A DNA stretch of 64,000 nucleotides from Burkholderiaceae bacterium (GTDB lineage Bacteria; Pseudomonadota; Gammaproteobacteria; Burkholderiales; Burkholderiaceae_C), in assembly GCA_024235915.1 (NCBI GenBank), contig JACKLO010000009.1, forward strand, positions 392,308 through 456,307, written 5' to 3'. Both the position numbers and the translations under genes were made by a program. A model generated the notes under the pieces. It was not told the DNA's origin and did not search any database. It was given only the letters and a program-made list of their open reading frames with translations. Of the stretch, positions 60,908-64,000 are shown in pieces (position 1 is the first letter of the stretch; each line of letters opens with the position of its first letter).

Positions 60908-61321
60908 TCAATCCGACGTGTCGTCGCCCACCGGCACCACGGTGACCGGCATCGGGCTGTGGGCCACCACGTCGTCCACGATGTCGCCCTCGCCACCCAT
61001 CACGATCAGGCCGCAGCCGTAGTTCTCTGCCAGTTCCACGATCATCGGCGCCGGCTCGCCACCGGCCACTTCGAGTTCGTAGTCCACGCCGGCCTTCTGC
61101 AGCAGCGCCTCGGCCGGCGCCAGCAGGTCGGCGCCGGCGGCGCCCTTGACCTCGCGGATCACGTCGGGGTCGTGCGCCGTGACCACCTCGTACAACGTGG
61201 CCGGCGGCTGCACATTGACCAGCACCACGCTGGCCTGCAGGCCGGCCGTGCGCAGGTCGAGCACGTGCCGCAACGCCGCCATCGCAGCGGGCGAACCGTC
61301 GGCGGGAACCAGAATCTTCAT
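60908..61321 (-). CDS. universal stress protein (UspA family)
   Basis: 137 residues. The fold starts MKILVPADGSPAAMAALRHVL, and the ATP-type motif GXXGXXX is represented by VMGGEGDIVDDVVAHSPMPVTVVP, in which the G-2X-G-9X-G-S pattern is only partly kept, so ATP binding is uncertain. It is divergent from the PatZ-like gene across 104 bases. In other bacteria Usp proteins are substrates of a neighbouring lysine acetyltransferase, which makes this pairing notable. Confidence 0.88.
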   Translation of the reverse strand: MKILVPADGSPAAMAALRHVLDLRTAGLQASVVLVNVQPPATLYEVVTAHDPDVIREVKGAAGADLLAPAEALLQKAGVDYELEVAGGEPAPMIVELAENYGCGLIVMGGEGDIVDDVVAHSPMPVTVVPVGDDTSD

Positions 61322-61425
61322 GAGGAACCTCCTGCAGCGATGATCCCGCGCAGCATCGCCGCGGTCTTGATGTCGGTCAAACGGATGTTCGCCGTCGCGA
61401 CACCGTGCGCCGGCATCATGCGGTC

Positions 61426-64000
61426 ATGAGCATCCGCCACCTCGATTCCCTGTTCGACCCGGCCTCGGTGGCCGTCATCGGCGCCAGCCTGCGCGAGGCC
61501 AGCGTCGGCGGCACGGTCTGGCGCAACCTCTCCGCCGGCGGCTTCGCCGGCCCGGTGTGGCCAGTGAACCCCAAGCACAAGGCGCTGGGCGACGTGCCCT
61601 GCTTCGCCAGCATCGACGCCCTGCCGCAGGCGCCGGAGCTGGCAGTGATCTGCACGCCACCGGCCACGGTGCCAGAGCTCATCGCCGCCCTCGGCGCCCG
61701 CGGCACCAAGGCCGCCGTGGTGCTGACCGCCGGTTTCGACGCTGCACAGAAGCAGGCCATGCTGGACGCCGCACGCAACCACCTGCTGCGCATCCTCGGG
61801 CCGAACTGCCTGGGCCTGCTGGCGCCGCACATCGGCCTGAACGCCAGCTTCGCGCATGTGAACGCGGCACCGGGGCAACTGGCCTTCGTGTCGCAGTCAG
61901 GTGCACTCGTCACGGCCTTGCTGGACTGGGCGCGGGCCCGCGGCGTGGGCTTCTCGCACTTCGTCTCGCTGGGCGAGAGCGCGGACGTGGACTTCGGCGA
62001 CATGCTCGACTGGCTGGCCGGCGACGCGAAGACGCGCGCCATCCTGCTCTACGTGGAGAGCATCCGCGAGGCGCGCAAGTTCATGTCGGCCGCGCGCGCC
62101 GCGGCGCGCAACAAGCCGGTGATCCTGGTCAAGGCCGGGCGCTCGGCACAGGGCCAGGCGGCAGCCTCGTCGCACACCGGCGCGCTGGCCGGGTCGGACG
62201 CGGTCTTCGACGCCGCCGTGCAGCGCGCCGGCCTGCTGCGCGTGGACACGCTGCAGGACCTGTTCGACGCCGCGCTCACGCTGGACCGTCTGGCCGGCGG
62301 CTCGCCCGACGTCGAACCCGACCGGCTGACCATCGTCACCAACGGCGGTGGCGCCGGTGTGATGGCCGCCGATGCGGCCGCTGCCGCCGGGCTGACCCTC
62401 GCGCCGCTGACCGACGGCGTGCGGGTGCAGCTGGATGCGGCACTGCCGGCCAACTGGTCGCATGCCAACCCGGTGGACCTGATCGGCGACGCGCCCGAGG
62501 GCCGCTACCTGGCGGCCTTCGACGCCCTGCTGGCCGACCCCTCGGCCGGCATGCTGCTGTTCACCCACGCGCCCACCGCCATCGTGCCGAGCGCGCGCAT
62601 CGCCGAGGCGCTGGTGCCTCGGCTGCAGCCGCAGGCCACACGGGTGGTCAGCGCCTGGCTGGGCGGCGACGCCGTGGCCGAGGCCCGCACGCGCTTCCAG
62701 GCTGCCGGTCTGGCCTGCTATGACACGCCGGAGCAGGCGGTGCAGGCCGTGGCGACGCTGGCCACCTGGAAGCGCCACCAGGCCGCATTGCTGGAAACGC
62801 CGACGGCGGACGCCGCCGAGGCACCATTCGACCTGGCCACCGCGCAGGCGGTGATCGACCGCGTGCTGGCTGAAGGCCGCGAGATGCTGACCGAACCCGA
62901 GGCCAAGGCGATGCTGGCCGCCGCGGGCATACCGGTGGCGGCCACCCGGCGGGTGGGTCTGGACGCCGACGAGGTGGCGGCCGCCGCACACGCCATCGGC
63001 TGGCCCGTGGCGTTGAAGATCCTGTCGACCGACATCTCGCACAAGAGCGACGTCGGTGGCGTGGTGCTGGACATCGGCGACGAACCGGCGCTGAGAGGCG
63101 CCATCGATGCCATGCTGGCGCGGGTGCGCGAGCGCCGGCCGGACGCCCTGCTGCAGGGCTTCAGCGTGCAGGCGATGGTCAAGCGTTCGCAGGCGCTGGA
63201 GCTCATCGTCGGCGCCAGCCTCGACCCCTTGTTCGGCCCGGTGATCCTGTTCGGCCAGGGCGGCACCGCAGTGGAGGTGGTGGCCGACCGCGCGCTGGCG
63301 TTGCCGCCGCTCAACCGCCCGTTGGCCCGCGCCCTCATCGAGCGCACACGCATTGCGAAACTGATGCGCGGCTGGCGCGACGTGCCGCCGGTGGCCATGG
63401 ACGCGGTGCAGGACACCCTGGTGCAGGTGTCGCGCCTGCTGGCAGCGCTGCCGGCGGTGGTCGAACTGGACATCAACCCGCTGCTGGCCGACGCGCGCGG
63501 CGTGGTGGCACTGGACGCCCGCGTGCGTGTGATGCCCGACGCGCCGGCCGGCGAGGCGCGCTTTGCGATCCGCCCCTACCCCACCGCGCTGGTGGAGCAC
63601 TGGGACTGGCAGGGCCGGGCCATCACCGTGCGCCCGATCCGGCCGGAGGACGAGCCCGGTCACCGCGCCTTTCTGGAGCGTCTGGACCCGGAGGACGTCC
63701 GCCTGCGCATCTTCTACAGCCGGCGCAGCATCGAACACAGCGAACTGGCGCGGCTGACGCAGATCGACTACGACCGCGAGATGGCCTTCATCGCGCTGGA
63801 TGCCGAGGGCCACACGCTGGCGGTGGTGCGCGGCATCACCGACCCGGACAACGTCGGCGCCGAATTCGGCATCGTCGTGCGCAGCGACCTCAAGGGCGGC
63901 GGGCTGGGCGAGCGCCTGTTGCGCAAGCTGATCACCTACCACCGCAGCCGCGGCACCCAGGTGCTCACCGCCGAGGTGCTGGCGGAGAACGTGCGCATGC
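61426..64000 (+). CDS. PatZ/Pka-like protein lysine acetyltransferase: NDP-forming acyl-CoA synthetase fused to GNAT (3' end missing)
   Basis: At least 858 codons, running off the window. Domains in order: CoA-binding (about 5-130, VAVIGASLREASVGG), succinyl-CoA ligase-like (about 145-460, with the conserved histidine in SHTGALAGSD), ATP-grasp (about 490-715, HKSDVGGVVLDI) and GNAT (from about 728, ITVRPIRPEDE, with RSDLKGGGLGERLL as the acetyl-CoA loop). The same order occurs in E. coli PatZ (YfiQ), about 886 residues, so only some 30 residues may be missing. PatZ acetylates acetyl-CoA synthetase and other proteins; its ligase half is usually inactive. The frame is open to base 64000. Confidence 0.9.
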   Translation, partial: MSIRHLDSLFDPASVAVIGASLREASVGGTVWRNLSAGGFAGPVWPVNPKHKALGDVPCFASIDALPQAPELAVICTPPATVPELIAALGARGTKAAVVLTAGFDAAQKQAMLDAARNHLLRILGPNCLGLLAPHIGLNASFAHVNAAPGQLAFVSQSGALVTALLDWARARGVGFSHFVSLGESADVDFGDMLDWLAGDAKTRAILLYVESIREARKFMSAARAAARNKPVILVKAGRSAQGQAAASSHTGALAGSDAVFDAAVQRAGLLRVDTLQDLFDAALTLDRLAGGSPDVEPDRLTIVTNGGGAGVMAADAAAAAGLTLAPLTDGVRVQLDAALPANWSHANPVDLIGDAPEGRYLAAFDALLADPSAGMLLFTHAPTAIVPSARIAEALVPRLQPQATRVVSAWLGGDAVAEARTRFQAAGLACYDTPEQAVQAVATLATWKRHQAALLETPTADAAEAPFDLATAQAVIDRVLAEGREMLTEPEAKAMLAAAGIPVAATRRVGLDADEVAAAAHAIGWPVALKILSTDISHKSDVGGVVLDIGDEPALRGAIDAMLARVRERRPDALLQGFSVQAMVKRSQALELIVGASLDPLFGPVILFGQGGTAVEVVADRALALPPLNRPLARALIERTRIAKLMRGWRDVPPVAMDAVQDTLVQVSRLLAALPAVVELDINPLLADARGVVALDARVRVMPDAPAGEARFAIRPYPTALVEHWDWQGRAITVRPIRPEDEPGHRAFLERLDPEDVRLRIFYSRRSIEHSELARLTQIDYDREMAFIALDAEGHTLAVVRGITDPDNVGAEFGIVVRSDLKGGGLGERLLRKLITYHRSRGTQVLTAEVLAENVRM

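Noticed and set aside
1..64000. CRISPR arrays, tRNA or rRNA genes, riboswitches, phage att sites
   Set aside because: No regular direct-repeat/spacer series, no cloverleaf-like conserved sequences such as GTTCGAATC with CCA-type ends, and no integrase gene were seen by reading. Short or divergent RNA genes could have been missed.

Overview
The window looks like chromosomal DNA of a high-GC betaproteobacterium of the order Burkholderiales, probably the Rubrivivax/Leptothrix/Ideonella side. This rests on gene content and base composition only: a complete hut regulon with HutF and HutG, a flavocytochrome c sulfide dehydrogenase pair, a TAXI-type TRAP transporter, PEP-CTERM surface proteins and an exopolysaccharide locus. 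No rRNA, tRNA, CRISPR array or complete insertion sequence was seen. Most of the sequence is coding, with many 1-4 bp gene overlaps.

Layout. (1) 1-15.4 kb is an exopolysaccharide and signalling locus. The minus-strand genes encode a Wzc-like co-polymerase with a degraded kinase domain, a GT2 glycosyltransferase, a hexapeptide acetyltransferase, membrane proteins and an acyltransferase. Next come a STAS protein, an Hpt protein, a response regulator and a hybrid histidine kinase. The plus strand carries a phosphoglycosyl transferase, a 939-residue multidomain fusion, a GGDEF diguanylate cyclase and an OmpR-type regulator. The arrangement suggests polysaccharide production controlled by a phosphorelay and c-di-GMP. 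(2) 15.4-26.8 kb is mixed metabolism: a DUF2855 protein divergent from an FAD oxidoreductase, a lipoprotein gamma-glutamyltransferase, long-form ArgG, a Tam-like methyltransferase, a large AfsR-like regulator and a PEP-CTERM protein. (3) 26.8-33 kb holds fccA/fccB, an ABC importer whose receptor gene is separated from its permease by a ~0.5 kb element with inverted-repeat ends, and an esterase. (4) 33-42 kb is the hut region: hutUH on the minus strand and hutC-hutD-hutI-hutG-hutF plus a DUF6352-like gene on the plus strand, around a perfect HutC-type palindrome. (5) 42-48.6 kb holds an M16 peptidase and a series of small enzyme genes (Nudix, GFA, VOC, TfoX-N, two GNATs, a ZIP transporter) and a DAO-type oxidoreductase. 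(6) 48.7-55.1 kb is a LysR gene divergent from a TAXI receptor/DUF1850/fused TRAP permease/acyl-CoA synthetase cluster, which reads as uptake and CoA activation of an organic acid. (7) 55.1-64 kb holds a second PEP-CTERM protein, two unrecognised secreted proteins, an ATP-dependent DNA ligase and a universal stress protein divergent from a PatZ-like protein acetyltransferase that runs off the window.

The least ordinary items are the 939-residue fusion enzyme, the BY-kinase domain that has lost its Walker A lysine, the inverted-repeat element inside the ABC operon, the 42-codon repeat ORF whose start and stop overlap both neighbours, and a conserved TGTGAC-containing motif upstream of exopolysaccharide-locus genes.
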